Origin: Pseudomonas fluorescens
GTDB taxonomy: Bacteria; Pseudomonadota; Gammaproteobacteria; Pseudomonadales; Pseudomonadaceae
DNA length: 64,000 nucleotides
Reading direction: 5' to 3'
Assembly (NCBI RefSeq): GCF_002022275.1
Contig: NZ_MSDF01000007.1
Span: 146,479-210,478 of the forward strand
The stretch's first letter is position 1; each line of letters begins with the position of its first letter. Shown here one piece after another: positions 1 to 9,736 of this stretch. The position numbers were made by a program, and so were the translations under genes. Under the pieces are notes generated by a model. It searched no databases. It was not told the DNA's origin and was given only the letters and a program-made list of their open reading frames with translations.

Positions 1-516
1 TCGCTCTACCTGAACCAGGACAAACCGCTGATTGGCTTCTGGTTGCTGCTGGTCTGCCCCTGGATCGTGGCGCGCCGCTCGCTGCGCCTGACGATCTACG
101 TCACGGCGTTGGCCCTGACCCTGACGGCGGTAGCCGCGCTGGGTGGCGCGGCACTGCTGGGCATCATCAGCTGGGCACCAAAATGGCCGGAACAGGCGTG
201 GTTGTGGGTGCTGAACAACCTGTTGCTGGTGACACTGGTAGAAGAAGCACTGTTCCGTGGCTACGTTCAGGGCGGCCTGAGCCGGCGCTTCAAGCACCTG
301 CCCTACGGCGAAAACCTCGCCCTGTTGTCGGCCTCGTTACTGTTTGGCCTGGTACATCTGGGCGCAGGCTGGCACTGGGTGTTGCTGGCGAGCATCGCAG
401 GTGTTGGCTATGGTCTGGCCTATCGTTTCGGCGGCCTGGGCGCGGCGATTGCCACGCATTTTGGCCTGAACCTGCTTCACTTCGGATTGTTTACCTACCC
501 GATGCTGGCCGGCTGA
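1..516 (+). CDS. CPBP family intramembrane metalloprotease (5' end outside window)
   Basis: The reading frame is open from the first base, so the start lies upstream and only the C-terminal 171 residues are present. It is very hydrophobic, with several membrane segments. The CPBP/CAAX-protease (Abi) motifs are visible in order: VEEALFRGY (the EExxxR motif), FGLVHL with its histidine, and HFGLNLLHF near the C-terminus. These residues form the metal site of this family of membrane proteases. The substrate is unknown. It ends 73 bases before aer and has no obvious functional link to it. Confidence 0.85.
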   Translation, partial: SLYLNQDKPLIGFWLLLVCPWIVARRSLRLTIYVTALALTLTAVAALGGAALLGIISWAPKWPEQAWLWVLNNLLLVTLVEEALFRGYVQGGLSRRFKHLPYGENLALLSASLLFGLVHLGAGWHWVLLASIAGVGYGLAYRFGGLGAAIATHFGLNLLHFGLFTYPMLAG

Positions 517-589
517 TTGTTGCAAATTCAAGTTAAATAAACCTCGATCCCGGCCGATAACCCCTGAAAGCCTTGCGGATTGAACAACC

Positions 590-2155
590 ATGCGTAATAA
601 CCAACCCGTTACCCAGCGCGAACGTACCTTCCCTGCTCAGCAACGGTTGATCTCCACCACAGACGCCAAAGGGGTCATCACCTACTGCAACGACGCCTTC
701 GTCGAAATCAGTGGGTTTACCCGCGACGAACTGATTCGCGCACCGCACAACCTGGTGCGCCACCCGGACGTGCCGTCCGCCGTGTTCGCGCACATGTGGA
801 CCACGCTCAAACAAGGCTTGCCATGGATGGGCATCGTCAAGAACCGCTGCAAGACGGGCGATCACTACTGGGTTAACGCCTACGTGACGCCGGTCTTCGA
901 CGGCAACCAGGTGATCGGCTATGAATCGGTGCGCATCAAGCCCACCGCCGAGCAGATCCGCCGCGCCGAAGCGCTCTATCAACGCATCAACAAGGGCAAG
1001 TCGGCCGTTCCCCAGCGCGACAAATGGCTGCCGGTGCTGCAGGACTGGCTGCCGTTTATCCTGGTCAGCCAGTTGAGCTTCATGATCGGCGCCTCGCTCA
1101 ACTCCCAGTGGGGCTTTGCCCTGGCGGCGGCACTGTCGGTGCCACTGGGCCTGCTCGGCCTGAGCTGGCAGCAGCGCGGCCTCAAGCGTCTGTTGCGCCT
1201 GGCCGAGCAGACCACCTCCGACCCGCTGATCGCACAGATGTACACCGACAGCCGTGGCGCCCAGGCGCGACTGGAGATGTCGATCCTCAGCCAGGAAGCG
1301 CGTCTGAAGACCTGTCTGACACGCTTGCAGGACACGGCCGAGCACCTCAACAGCCAGGCGGCGCAGTCCAACACCCTGGCGCACAACAGCTCCAGCGGCC
1401 TGGAACGCCAGCGCGTGGAAACCGAGCAAGTGGCCACCGCCGTCAACCAGATGGCCGCGACCACCCAGGAAGTCGCCAGCCATGTGCAGCGCACTGCCGA
1501 TGCCACCCAGGAAGCCAATCGCCTGACCGGCCGTGGCCGCGATATCGCCGGGGAAACCCGCGATGCGATTCAGCGTCTTTCGGTTGCCGTTGGCGAGACC
1601 GGTGTGACCGTCACCCAACTGGCCAAGGACAGCGATGAAATCGGCGGCGTAGTGGATGTGATCAAGGGCATTGCCGACCAGACCAACTTGCTGGCGTTGA
1701 ACGCGGCGATCGAAGCGGCGCGTGCCGGTGAGATGGGTCGCGGTTTTGCAGTGGTCGCGGACGAAGTTCGCCAACTGGCCCAGCGCACTGCGGAGTCCAC
1801 CGGGCAGATCCATACGCTGATTGCCAAGCTGCAACACACAGCGGCGGCTGCCGTGCAAACCATGGACGCCGGGCATCGCCAGGCCGAAGAGGGTGTAGCG
1901 CGGGTGATGGAGGCGGACAAGGCGCTGGTGGGTATCAGCGAGGCCGTGGCGAATATCACTGACATGACCACACAGATTGCTGCCGCAACCGAAGAGCAAA
2001 GCGCGGTGGCAGAAGAGATCAGCCGTAACATCAGCACCATTGCGCTGTTGGCGGATCAGACCTCGGAACAAGCCTTGAACTCGGCGCAGTTGAGTGAAGA
2101 ACTGACGCATACCGCGAATACCCAGTATTCGCTGGTAGAGCGTTTTAACCGCTAG
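590..2155 (+). CDS. aer: Aerotaxis receptor Aer (PAS domain methyl-accepting chemotaxis protein)
   Basis: This 521-residue protein has an N-terminal PAS domain (about residues 10-120, with the conserved NLVRHPDVP segment of FAD-binding Aer proteins). Two hydrophobic stretches at about 145-190 form a membrane anchor. A long C-terminal signalling domain contains the invariant hairpin tip [22 protein letters not shown]. Aer senses redox or oxygen through FAD and controls the CheA/CheW system. Length and domain order match Pseudomonas Aer. Its place near the cbb3 oxidase genes is the same as I recall for P. aeruginosa, and fits a link between microaerobic respiration and oxygen taxis. The ATG at 590 lies just before the PAS domain. 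Confidence 0.9.
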   Translation: MRNNQPVTQRERTFPAQQRLISTTDAKGVITYCNDAFVEISGFTRDELIRAPHNLVRHPDVPSAVFAHMWTTLKQGLPWMGIVKNRCKTGDHYWVNAYVTPVFDGNQVIGYESVRIKPTAEQIRRAEALYQRINKGKSAVPQRDKWLPVLQDWLPFILVSQLSFMIGASLNSQWGFALAAALSVPLGLLGLSWQQRGLKRLLRLAEQTTSDPLIAQMYTDSRGAQARLEMSILSQEARLKTCLTRLQDTAEHLNSQAAQSNTLAHNSSSGLERQRVETEQVATAVNQMAATTQEVASHVQRTADATQEANRLTGRGRDIAGETRDAIQRLSVAVGETGVTVTQLAKDSDEIGGVVDVIKGIADQTNLLALNAAIEAARAGEMGRGFAVVADEVRQLAQRTAESTGQIHTLIAKLQHTAAAAVQTMDAGHRQAEEGVARVMEADKALVGISEAVANITDMTTQIAAATEEQSAVAEEISRNISTIALLADQTSEQALNSAQLSEELTHTANTQYSLVERFNR

Positions 2156-2161
2156 ACCGCT

Positions 2162-2233
2162 ATCGCAGGCAAGCCAGCTCCCACATTTGACGGTATTCAC
2201 AAATCAAAATGTGGGAGCTGGCTTGCCTGCGAT
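2162..2233. repeat. REP palindrome (GCAGGCAAGCCAGC flavour)
   Basis: Two inverted arms (ATCGCAGGCAAGCCAGCTCC and its complement) are separated by about 20 bases between the convergent aer and hydrolase genes. This is the Pseudomonas REP doublet type. It may also act as a bidirectional transcription barrier. Confidence 0.9.
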
Positions 2234-2242
2234 GGGGCCCTG

Positions 2243-2932
2243 TCAGGCACCAAGAAACCCAGACACCCCCACCGCCGCAGCCTCCAAATGCTGCTCATGC
2301 CCAAACCCCGACGCCTTCAACGGCTTCAAATCATGATCCCCCGCCACCAGCCACAGCACCTCGATGCTCGGCGACAACTCATACCCCTCCACCGCCGCCC
2401 GATTCCCCAGCGCATCGCGCTCCCCCTGCACAATCAGCGTCCGAGTCTTCAACCCGGCCAGATGCTCCACCCGCGGTTTTTCCGGCTTGCCCACCGCATA
2501 AAACGGATAACCCAGGCACACCAGCCCGTCAGCCCCCAACTCATCGGCCAATAAACTCGCCATGCGCCCGCCCATGGACTTGCCGCCCACCGCCAGTGTG
2601 CCAGCGACATGACGTCGCACCTCGGCATACACCTCACGCCACGCTTGCAACAGTTTGGGCGCCGGATTCGGTGGGCGCTTACCGCCATCCACACGGCGCT
2701 GGGCCATGTAGGGAAACTCAAAGCGCAACACGTTGACGCCATGCCCGGCAAGGCGTGCAGCCATGTCGTTCATGAAGGATGAGTCCATCGGGGCGCCAGC
2801 GCCGTGGGCCAGGATCAACGTCACCGGTGTACGCGCGATAGACGCTTTGGCCTCATTCCACAACCAGCCCCGCTCGCGTACACACTGCGCCCATTGATCC
2901 CCGTCAATACTGGCCTTGTGCTCTTTGCCCAT
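2243..2932 (-). CDS. Alpha/beta hydrolase, KANL3/Tex30-like family
   Basis: This 229-residue cytoplasmic protein has the alpha/beta hydrolase features [13 protein letters not shown] (oxyanion region), [10 protein letters not shown] (nucleophile elbow with Ser) and GDHDL near the C-terminus (catalytic His). It resembles the KANL3/Tex30 or dienelactone-hydrolase-like group. The substrate is unknown. I chose the ATG at 2932 because GAGG lies upstream and a longer frame to 3019 would cover the ccoN start. It is divergent from ccoN, 79 bases apart, and its 5' coding region carries the Anr box of that operon. Confidence 0.8.
   Translation of the reverse strand: MGKEHKASIDGDQWAQCVRERGWLWNEAKASIARTPVTLILAHGAGAPMDSSFMNDMAARLAGHGVNVLRFEFPYMAQRRVDGGKRPPNPAPKLLQAWREVYAEVRRHVAGTLAVGGKSMGGRMASLLADELGADGLVCLGYPFYAVGKPEKPRVEHLAGLKTRTLIVQGERDALGNRAAVEGYELSPSIEVLWLVAGDHDLKPLKASGFGHEQHLEAAAVGVSGFLGA
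2894..2907 (+). promoter_or_regulatory. Anr/FNR box upstream of first ccoNOQP operon
   Basis: TTGAT CCCC GTCAA matches the consensus TTGAT-N4-ATCAA at 9 of 10 positions. It is centred about 111 bases before the ccoN ATG and lies inside the start of the divergent hydrolase gene. In P. aeruginosa the oxidase operon at this position (cco2) is Anr-induced, which agrees. Confidence 0.75.
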
Positions 2933-3011
2933 GCTTGCCTCGCTTTTTAGTCTGCCTATAACTCCAGCCCAAGTGCCGCATCTGCTTGGGTTGAACCGTG
3001 GATGGGGAACC

Positions 3012-4436
3012 ATGAACACTACTTTAAGTACCGCCTATAACTACAAGGTGGTCCGCCAATTCGCCATTATGACGGTGGTGTGGGGCATCGTCGGCATGGG
3101 GCTCGGGGTTTTTCTCGCGGCCCAATTGGTTTGGCCTGCACTCAATTTCGATTTGCCCTGGACCAGCTTCGGCCGCCTGCGCCCGCTGCACACCAACGCG
3201 GTAATCTTTGCCTTCGGTGGCTGTGCGCTGTTTGCCAGCTCCTTCTACTCAGTGCAACGCACCTGCCAAACCCAGCTCTTCGCGCCGAAAATCGCCGCGT
3301 TCTGCTTCTGGGGCTGGCAGCTTGTCATTGTGTTGGCCGCCATCAGTTTGCCGCTGGGCTACACCACGTCCAAGGAATACGCCGAGCTGGAATGGCCGAT
3401 CGCCATTTTGATCGCCGTCGTCTGGGTCGCCTATGGCGTCGTGTTCTTCGGCACGGTGATGAAGCGCAAGACCAAGCACATCTACGTCGGTAACTGGTTT
3501 TTCGGCGCCTTTATCATCACCGTGGCCATCCTGCATATCGTCAACCACGCGTCCCTGCCGGTGAGCTGGACCAAGTCCTACTCGGCTTACGGCGGCGCGA
3601 CAGATGCCATGGTGCAGTGGTGGTACGGGCATAACGCGGTAGGCTTTTTCCTCACTGCGGGCTTTCTCGGCATGATGTATTACTTCGTGCCGAAACAGGC
3701 CGAACGCCCGGTGTACTCCTATCGCTTGTCCATCGTGCACTTCTGGGCGCTGATCACCCTGTACATCTGGGCGGGGCCCCACCACTTGCACTACACCGCC
3801 TTGCCGGACTGGGCGCAGTCACTGGGCATGGTGATGTCGCTGGTGCTGCTGGCGCCGAGCTGGGGCGGGATGATCAACGGGATGATGACCTTGTCGGGGG
3901 CCTGGCATAAATTGCGCAGCGACCCGATCCTGCGCTTTCTCGTGGTCTCGCTGGCCTTCTACGGCATGTCGACCTTCGAAGGCCCGATGATGGCGATCAA
4001 GACCGTCAACGCCCTCTCCCACTACACCGACTGGACCATCGGCCACGTGCACGCCGGGGCGCTGGGTTGGGTGGCGATGATTTCCATCGGCGCGCTGTAC
4101 CACATGATCCCCAAAGTCTTCGGCCGCGAGCAGATGTACAGCCTCGGCCTGATCAATGCGCACTTCTGGCTGGCGACCATCGGCACCGTGCTCTACATCG
4201 CCTCGATGTGGGTCAACGGCATCGCCCAGGGCCTGATGTGGCGTGCGGTCAACGAGGACGGCACCTTGACCTACTCCTTCGTCGAAACCCTGGTGGCCAG
4301 CCACCCGGGCTTCATCGTGCGGCTGGTGGGCGGTGCGGTGTTCCTCAGCGGCATGTTGCTGATGGCTTACAACACCTGGCGCACCGTGCGTTCGGCGCAG
4401 CCTGCCGAAGCCGCCACCACTGCGCAGCTGGCCTGA
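3012..4436 (+). CDS. ccoN: cbb3-type cytochrome c oxidase subunit I (CcoN), first operon
   Basis: This 474-residue catalytic subunit is an integral membrane protein with about 12 helices. It carries the haem b / haem b3-CuB centre that reduces oxygen at very low concentration. Recognisable landmarks are [60 protein letters not shown] and [21 protein letters not shown], which contain the histidine ligands. The ATG at 3012 is followed by [13 protein letters not shown], matching the paralogue at 7495. By position next to aer this corresponds to cco2 of P. aeruginosa. It is the first gene of ccoNOQP. Confidence 0.97.
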   Translation: MNTTLSTAYNYKVVRQFAIMTVVWGIVGMGLGVFLAAQLVWPALNFDLPWTSFGRLRPLHTNAVIFAFGGCALFASSFYSVQRTCQTQLFAPKIAAFCFWGWQLVIVLAAISLPLGYTTSKEYAELEWPIAILIAVVWVAYGVVFFGTVMKRKTKHIYVGNWFFGAFIITVAILHIVNHASLPVSWTKSYSAYGGATDAMVQWWYGHNAVGFFLTAGFLGMMYYFVPKQAERPVYSYRLSIVHFWALITLYIWAGPHHLHYTALPDWAQSLGMVMSLVLLAPSWGGMINGMMTLSGAWHKLRSDPILRFLVVSLAFYGMSTFEGPMMAIKTVNALSHYTDWTIGHVHAGALGWVAMISIGALYHMIPKVFGREQMYSLGLINAHFWLATIGTVLYIASMWVNGIAQGLMWRAVNEDGTLTYSFVETLVASHPGFIVRLVGGAVFLSGMLLMAYNTWRTVRSAQPAEAATTAQLA

Positions 4437-4446
4437 GGAGTCTGTG

Positions 4447-5055
4447 ATGAAACACGAAACCATTGAAAAAAACGTCGGCCTGCTGATGCTGCTGATGGTG
4501 CTCGCCGTGAGCATCGGCGGCCTGACCCAGATCGTCCCGCTGTTCTTTCAGGACGTAACCAACAAACCGGTGGAGGGCATGAAGCCCTACACCGCGCTGC
4601 AACTGGAAGGCCGCGACATCTACATCCGCGAAGGCTGCGTGCAGTGCCACTCGCAGATGATCCGCCCGTTCCGCGCCGAAACCGAGCGCTACGGCCACTA
4701 CTCGGTGGCGGGCGAAAGCGTGTGGGACCACCCGTTCCTGTGGGGCTCCAAGCGCACCGGGCCGGACTTGGCCCGCGTCGGCGCGCGCTACTCGGACGAC
4801 TGGCACCGCGCGCACCTGTACAACCCGCGCAACGTGGTGCCCGAGTCGAAAATGCCGGCCTACCCGTGGCTCGTCACGGCGCAGGTCGACAGCAGCCACA
4901 CCGAGAAAAAACTGCAAGTGATGCGCACCCTCGGCGTGCCCTACACCGACGACGACATCAGTGGCGCCGTCGCCAGCCTGAAGGGCAAGACCGAGATGGA
5001 CGCGCTGGTTTCGTACCTGCAAGTGCTCGGCACTGCCATCAAGAGCAAGAGGTGA
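4447..5055 (+). CDS. ccoO: cbb3-type oxidase subunit II, mono-haem cytochrome c (CcoO)
   Basis: This 202-residue membrane-anchored cytochrome has one N-terminal helix (about residues 10-33) and a single haem-c motif CVQCH at 64-68. A methionine-containing region follows ([10 protein letters not shown]). It passes electrons from CcoP to CcoN. The ATG at 4447 is 10 bases after the ccoN stop, behind GAGGAG. It is nearly identical in layout to the second copy at 8937. Confidence 0.97.
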   Translation: MKHETIEKNVGLLMLLMVLAVSIGGLTQIVPLFFQDVTNKPVEGMKPYTALQLEGRDIYIREGCVQCHSQMIRPFRAETERYGHYSVAGESVWDHPFLWGSKRTGPDLARVGARYSDDWHRAHLYNPRNVVPESKMPAYPWLVTAQVDSSHTEKKLQVMRTLGVPYTDDDISGAVASLKGKTEMDALVSYLQVLGTAIKSKR

Positions 5056-5058
5056 GCC

Positions 5059-5259
5059 ATGGGATTTGAATTCGATGCGGGCACCGTCCGCGGGCTTGGC
5101 ACGCTGGTCGTCGCCATCGCCTTTATCGGCCTGTCGCTGTGGGTGTTCAACAACCGGCGCAATGCGGAATTCGAGCAGGCACGCCTGCTGCCATTCGCCG
5201 ATGAACCTCTGCCCACCGACACTCAAAAAGAGCCTGAAACAAGGAGCACCCCGCTATGA
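5059..5259 (+). CDS. ccoQ: cbb3-type oxidase small subunit CcoQ
   Basis: This 66-residue protein has one membrane helix ([20 protein letters not shown]) followed by a short basic and acidic tail with the conserved LLPFADE. CcoQ stabilises the cbb3 complex. It starts 3 bases after ccoO behind AGGTGAG, and its TGA overlaps the ATG of ccoP (ATGA), so translation is coupled. Confidence 0.93.
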   Translation: MGFEFDAGTVRGLGTLVVAIAFIGLSLWVFNNRRNAEFEQARLLPFADEPLPTDTQKEPETRSTPL

Positions 5260-6191
5260 CAGCCTTTTGGAGTGCATGGATCTGCGTACTGACCCTCGGC
5301 AGCCTGATCGGCCTGACCTGGCTGTTGATCGGCACCCGCAAGGGCGAGACCAAAGGCAGCGTCGACCAGACCATGGGCCATGCGTTTGATGGCATTGAGG
5401 AATACGACAACCCGCTGCCGCAGTGGTGGTTCATGCTGTTTGCCGGCACCCTGGTGTTTGCCGTCGGCTACCTGATCCTCTATCCGGGCCTGGGCAACTG
5501 GAAAGGCATATTGCCAGGCTATGAAGACGGCTGGACGTCAGCCAAGGAATGGGACAAGGAGATGGCCAGGGCCGACACCAAATTCGGGCCGATCTTCGCC
5601 AAATTCGCCGCCATGCCGGTAGAGGAAGTCGCCAAAGACCCGCAGGCGCTGAAAATGGGTGGCCGCCTGTTCGCCTCCAACTGCGCCGTGTGCCACGGCT
5701 CGGATGCCAAGGGCGCTTACGGCTTCCCGAACCTGGCGGACAACCTCTGGCGCTGGGGCGGTTCGGCTGAGGCGATCAAGGCGACGATCATGAACGGTCG
5801 TCACGCAGCGATGCCGGCCTGGGGTGAAGTACTGGGCGAGGACGGCGTGAAAAACGTCGCGGCTTATGTGCGGCACGACCTCGCCAAGTTACCACTGCCC
5901 GCCGACAGCACGGCAGATCTTGCCGCCGGCCAAACCGCGTTCAGCACGACTTGCGTGGCCTGCCACGGCCCCCAAGGCCACGGCGTGGAAGCCATGGGCG
6001 CGCCAGACCTGACCGAGCCTGCCGGTTTTATCTACGGCACCAGCCTTGCGCAGTTGCAGCAAACCATCCGCCATGGCCGCCAGGGCCAGATGCCGGCGCA
6101 GGAGGTGCTTCAAGGCAACGACAAGGTGCACCTGCTGGCCGCTTACGTTTACAGCCTGTCCCATGGAGACACAAAGACCGAAGAACAGTAA
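5256..6191 (+). CDS. ccoP: cbb3-type oxidase subunit III, di-haem cytochrome c (CcoP)
   Basis: This 311-residue protein has two N-terminal membrane helices (about 5-26 and 57-77) and two periplasmic cytochrome c domains with haem motifs CAVCH (143-147) and CVACH (233-237). Methionines in MPAWGE and QMPAQE are the likely sixth ligands. It is the electron entry subunit. It overlaps ccoQ by 4 bases and is followed by a clear terminator. Compared with the second CcoP it lacks about 14 residues before the WTSAKEW segment. Confidence 0.97.
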   Translation: MTAFWSAWICVLTLGSLIGLTWLLIGTRKGETKGSVDQTMGHAFDGIEEYDNPLPQWWFMLFAGTLVFAVGYLILYPGLGNWKGILPGYEDGWTSAKEWDKEMARADTKFGPIFAKFAAMPVEEVAKDPQALKMGGRLFASNCAVCHGSDAKGAYGFPNLADNLWRWGGSAEAIKATIMNGRHAAMPAWGEVLGEDGVKNVAAYVRHDLAKLPLPADSTADLAAGQTAFSTTCVACHGPQGHGVEAMGAPDLTEPAGFIYGTSLAQLQQTIRHGRQGQMPAQEVLQGNDKVHLLAAYVYSLSHGDTKTEEQ

Positions 6192-6207
6192 ACCGTCGCC
6201 CACCCTC

Positions 6208-6243
6208 AAGCCCCGCACAGTAAAGACTGGCGGGGCTTTTTTG
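6208..6243 (+). terminator. Rho-independent terminator after first ccoNOQP
   Basis: The arms AAGCCCCGC and GCGGGGCTT, with a 13-base loop, are followed by a run of T, 17 bases after the ccoP stop. Confidence 0.9.
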
Positions 6244-6334
6244 TGAGCGATAACCGCTCGTCCCTCTTCCCTCGCGCCCCGCACCGCCAACGTAGTAACG
6301 TAACTACATTCAGTTTGACCAGGGGATTGCACCC

Positions 6335-6589
6335 ATGACCATCACCACCATTTCCAGCCGCGAATTCAACCAGGACACAAGTGGTGCCAAAAAAGCCACC
6401 CGCCAGGGGCCGGTAATTATCACCGATCGCGGCAAACCCGCCCATGTACTGCTAAGCATTGAGGACTACCAGAAATTAACCGGCTTGAACGCCGACATCG
6501 TTGATCTGCTGGTCATGCCGGACGCCGCCGATATCGACTTCGAAACCGAACGCGCCGTGATCACCCATCGCCCCGTGGACCTCTCTTGA
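6335..6589 (+). CDS. Phd/YefM-family antitoxin
   Basis: This 84-residue protein has the Phd/YefM start ISSREFNQDTSGAKKATRQGPVIITDRGKPAHVLLS, a DNA-binding fold that represses its own promoter, followed by a C-terminal toxin-neutralising part (IEDYQKL onward). Its stop TGA overlaps the ATG of the PIN-domain toxin gene, the usual antitoxin-first arrangement. It lies between the two ccoNOQP operons, and nothing suggests a respiratory role. Confidence 0.9.
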   Translation: MTITTISSREFNQDTSGAKKATRQGPVIITDRGKPAHVLLSIEDYQKLTGLNADIVDLLVMPDAADIDFETERAVITHRPVDLS

Positions 6590-6999
6590 TGTATCTACTC
6601 GACACCAATGTCATTTCGGAACTTCGTAAACCCCAGGCCGACGCGAATGTAGTCGCCTGGGCCAAAAGCGTCATCGCCCCGCGCATGTTCATCTCGGCAA
6701 TTACGCTCAAAGAGTTGGAGACCGGCGTATTACGCATCGAGCGCCGCGATCCGGCGCAGGGGAAGATATTGCGCACCTGGCTCAAGCGTCATGTAATGCC
6801 GGCATTCGATGCCAGGATTCTGCCGGTGGACGCTGCCGTCGCGCTGCGCTGTGCCCACCTGCACGTTCCCGACAAGGCCAACGAAAGTGACGCCCTGATC
6901 GCCGCGACGGCGTTGGTACATGGGCTCACTGTGGTCACGCGCAACGTCAGCGACTTCACCTCCAGCGGCGTTGCGGTGATCAATCCCTGGGAGGCATAA
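6589..6999 (+). CDS. PIN-domain ribonuclease toxin (VapC/FitB-like)
   Basis: This 136-residue protein begins MYLLDTNVISELRK, with the first acidic residue of the PIN active site. Glu in LKELETG and the C-terminal acidic cluster NESDALIAATALVHGLTVVTRNVSDF complete the metal site. Such toxins cleave tRNA or other RNA when freed from the antitoxin. The ATG at 6589 overlaps the antitoxin stop by one base. All the acidic residues needed for activity appear intact. FitB-type naming is the closest fit. Confidence 0.9.
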   Translation: MYLLDTNVISELRKPQADANVVAWAKSVIAPRMFISAITLKELETGVLRIERRDPAQGKILRTWLKRHVMPAFDARILPVDAAVALRCAHLHVPDKANESDALIAATALVHGLTVVTRNVSDFTSSGVAVINPWEA

Positions 7000-7494
7000 C
7001 CGGCCCGCCTTCAAAAACGGCCTAGGCTTCACGCCTCAACTGATCCTGACATTTGACGCGGCTATCAAGCGACCTGTTGTCGCACCCTTCACGCCCTCAA
7101 CTTTCCCCTCCTGCCATTCGGGTCTACGCTTGTTCCCACAGTGGATCGGTATTGGCCGGTCGACGGCCGATTTGCACTCGATGGGTTGAACATTTCTGCT
7201 CGATGACAGGCGCAAAGGCTGGCAGTGACCGGCTCTCGTGCCACTGACCCCTCGTCATTCGCGCAGCGTGTTTACACACACCAAGTTACAAGTCTTCCCG
7301 AAACCCAAAAATTCCTGTCTACTTGATCAGCTTTCCATTTTTGATTTTGTCCCCACACAATACATGGAAAGGGCGCAGAATCTGGCGTGGAACGCATCGA
7401 TACAGGTCAGGCATTGCGTTGCAATGGCCCTTCGGTTTCTACATACTTGCGGCCGATTTCAACTATAAAAATACTTAAACCGTGGAACCTTAGA
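7000..7494 (+). other. Long intergenic region before second ccoN
   Basis: These 495 bases have no convincing gene. The short open frames here have no recognisable protein features or ribosome sites. They hold a GGCCG gtcga CGGCC inverted repeat near 7155 and AT-richer DNA toward ccoN. FNR-like half sites (TTGAT at 7323 and 7341) occur but no full Anr box was found. This agrees with the constitutive behaviour known for the equivalent cco1 operon of P. aeruginosa. Confidence 0.6.
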
Positions 7495-8937
7495 ATGAGC
7501 ACAGCAATCAGTCCGACTGCTTATAACTATAAGGTAGTCCGCCAGTTCGCCATCATGACGGTGGTCTGGGGGATCCTTGGCATGGGGCTCGGGGTGTTCA
7601 TCGCCTCGCAACTGGTCTGGCCGGAATTGAATTTCGGTTTGCCATGGACGACCTTTGGCCGCCTGCGCCCGCTGCACACCAACCTGGTGATTTTCGCCTT
7701 CGGTGGCTGTGCATTGTTTGCCACCTCCTACTATGTCGTGCAGCGCACCTGCCAGACGCGACTGATCTCCGATGGCCTCGCCGCCTTCACCTTCTGGGGC
7801 TGGCAAGCCGTGATTCTCGGCGCCATCATCACCCTGCCTCTGGGCTACACCACCACCAAGGAATACGCCGAGCTGGAATGGCCGATCGCCATTTTGCTCG
7901 CCATCGTGTGGGTGACCTACGCCGTGGTGTTCTTCGGCACCATCGTCAAGCGCAAGACCAAGCACATTTATGTGGGCAACTGGTTCTACGGTGCCTTCAT
8001 TCTGGTGACGGCGATGCTGCACATCGTCAACCACGCGTCCTTGCCGGTGAGTTGGTTCAAGTCCTACTCGGCCTACGCCGGAGCGACGGACGCGATGATC
8101 CAGTGGTGGTACGGGCACAATGCCGTGGGGTTCTTCCTCACGACGGGCTTCCTGGGGATGATGTATTACTTCGTGCCGAAACAGGCCGAACGTCCGATCT
8201 ATTCCTATCGCCTGTCCATCGTGCACTTCTGGGCGCTGATCACCCTGTACATCTGGGCCGGCCCGCACCATTTGCACTACACCGCGCTGCCGGACTGGGC
8301 ACAGTCGCTGGGCATGGCCATGTCGATCATCCTGCTGGCACCCAGCTGGGGCGGCATGATCAACGGCATGATGACCCTCTCGGGCGCCTGGCATAAATTG
8401 CGCACCGACCCGATCCTGCGCTTCCTCGTGGTGTCGCTGGCGTTCTACGGCATGTCGACCTTCGAAGGGCCGATGATGGCGATCAAGACCGTTAACTCGC
8501 TGTCCCACTACACCGACTGGACCATTGGCCACGTACACGCCGGCGCCCTCGGCTGGGTGGCGATGATTTCCATCGGCGCGCTGTACCACATGATCCCGAA
8601 ACTGTTTGGCCGTGCGCAGATGCACAGCGTCGGCCTGATCAATGCGCACTTCTGGCTGGCCACCATCGGCACCGTGCTCTACATCGCTTCGATGTGGGTC
8701 AACGGCATCACCCAGGGCCTGATGTGGCGTGCGATCAACGATGACGGCACCCTCACCTACTCCTTCGTCGAAGCACTGCAAGCCAGCCACCCCGGCTACA
8801 TCGTCCGCGCCCTGGGCGGTGCGTTCTTTGCCAGCGGCATGTTCCTCATGGCCTACAACGTCTGGCGCACCGTGCGTGCCTCTGACCCTGAAGAAGCCGA
8901 AGCCGCCGCCAAGATCGCCGTAGTGGGAGCTCACTGA
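7495..8937 (+). CDS. ccoN: cbb3-type cytochrome c oxidase subunit I (CcoN), second operon
   Basis: This 480-residue paralogue of the gene at 3012 is very similar across nearly its whole length, including [33 protein letters not shown] and [12 protein letters not shown] with the haem and CuB histidines. It differs mainly at the two ends. The ATG at 7495 begins [14 protein letters not shown], aligned with the first copy. A longer frame to 7387 has no similarity and was not used. Position next to ccoG equates it to cco1 of P. aeruginosa. Its stop overlaps the ccoO start. Confidence 0.97.
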   Translation: MSTAISPTAYNYKVVRQFAIMTVVWGILGMGLGVFIASQLVWPELNFGLPWTTFGRLRPLHTNLVIFAFGGCALFATSYYVVQRTCQTRLISDGLAAFTFWGWQAVILGAIITLPLGYTTTKEYAELEWPIAILLAIVWVTYAVVFFGTIVKRKTKHIYVGNWFYGAFILVTAMLHIVNHASLPVSWFKSYSAYAGATDAMIQWWYGHNAVGFFLTTGFLGMMYYFVPKQAERPIYSYRLSIVHFWALITLYIWAGPHHLHYTALPDWAQSLGMAMSIILLAPSWGGMINGMMTLSGAWHKLRTDPILRFLVVSLAFYGMSTFEGPMMAIKTVNSLSHYTDWTIGHVHAGALGWVAMISIGALYHMIPKLFGRAQMHSVGLINAHFWLATIGTVLYIASMWVNGITQGLMWRAINDDGTLTYSFVEALQASHPGYIVRALGGAFFASGMFLMAYNVWRTVRASDPEEAEAAAKIAVVGAH

Positions 8938-9545
8938 TGAAGCACGAAGTAGTCGAGAAGAATATCGGCCTGCTGGCCTTCTTCATGGTCATCGCCGTGA
9001 GCATCGGCGGCCTGACCCAGATCGTCCCGCTGTTTTTCCAGGACGTGACCAACAAGCCGGTCGAAGGCATGAAGCCGCGCACCGCCCTTGAACTGGAAGG
9101 CCGCGACGTTTACATCGCCAACGGTTGCGTGGGTTGCCACTCGCAGATGATCCGCCCGTTCCGCGCCGAAACCGAACGCTACGGCCACTATTCGGTCGCC
9201 GGCGAAAGCGTGTGGGACCACCCGTTCCTGTGGGGCTCCAAGCGTACCGGCCCGGACCTGGCGCGCGTTGGTGCACGCTACTCCGATGACTGGCACCGCG
9301 CGCACTTGTACAACCCGCGCAACGTGGTGCCCGAGTCGAAAATGCCGGCGTACCCGTTCCTCGTGGAAAACAAGCTCGACGGCAAGGACACCGCGAAGAA
9401 GATGGAAGTCTTGCGCACCCTGGGCGTGCCCTACACCGATGAAGACATCGCCGGTGCAGCGGCTGCCGTGAAGGGCAAGACCGAAATGGACGCATTGGTG
9501 GCCTACCTGCAAGGCCTGGGCACCATCATCAAAAGCAAACGGTGA
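8937..9545 (+). CDS. ccoO: cbb3-type oxidase subunit II (CcoO), second operon
   Basis: This 202-residue protein has an N-terminal membrane helix and one haem-c motif CVGCH at 64-68. It is nearly identical to the first copy except around residues 140-160 and in the haem motif (CVQCH in the first). The TGATG overlap with ccoN indicates translational coupling. Confidence 0.97.
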   Translation: MKHEVVEKNIGLLAFFMVIAVSIGGLTQIVPLFFQDVTNKPVEGMKPRTALELEGRDVYIANGCVGCHSQMIRPFRAETERYGHYSVAGESVWDHPFLWGSKRTGPDLARVGARYSDDWHRAHLYNPRNVVPESKMPAYPFLVENKLDGKDTAKKMEVLRTLGVPYTDEDIAGAAAAVKGKTEMDALVAYLQGLGTIIKSKR

Positions 9546-9550
9546 TCTTC

Positions 9551-9736
9551 ATGGATATCGGGATGATTCGAGGCCTGGGCACCGTTGTAGTGATGGTGGC
9601 CTTTGTCGGCCTGGCGTTGTGGGTGTTCAGCCCCCGCCGCAAGTCGGAGTTTGACGACGCGACCATGCTGCCCTTTGCGGATGATCCCGAAGCCATCAAG
9701 CACGTCGAGAGAGCTTCTAGGAGTAATAAAGAATGA
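9551..9736 (+). CDS. ccoQ: cbb3-type oxidase small subunit CcoQ, second operon
   Basis: This 61-residue protein has a single helix [20 protein letters not shown] and the conserved LPFADD tail. The ATG at 9551 aligns with the first CcoQ, whereas a GTG at 9542 would add three residues. It overlaps ccoP by ATGA. Confidence 0.92.
   Translation: MDIGMIRGLGTVVVMVAFVGLALWVFSPRRKSEFDDATMLPFADDPEAIKHVERASRSNKE

Noticed and set aside
7323-7345. Possible Anr site before second ccoN
   Set aside because: Two TTGAT half sites only; the partner halves do not match ATCAA.
7053-7468. Small frames in the gap before second ccoN
   Set aside because: No ribosome site at good spacing, no recognisable protein feature, poor codon bias.
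7459-8934. Long minus-strand open frame antisense to ccoN
   Set aside because: It lies wholly opposite ccoN and has histidine/aspartate-rich sequence typical of antisense high-GC frames, with no family features.
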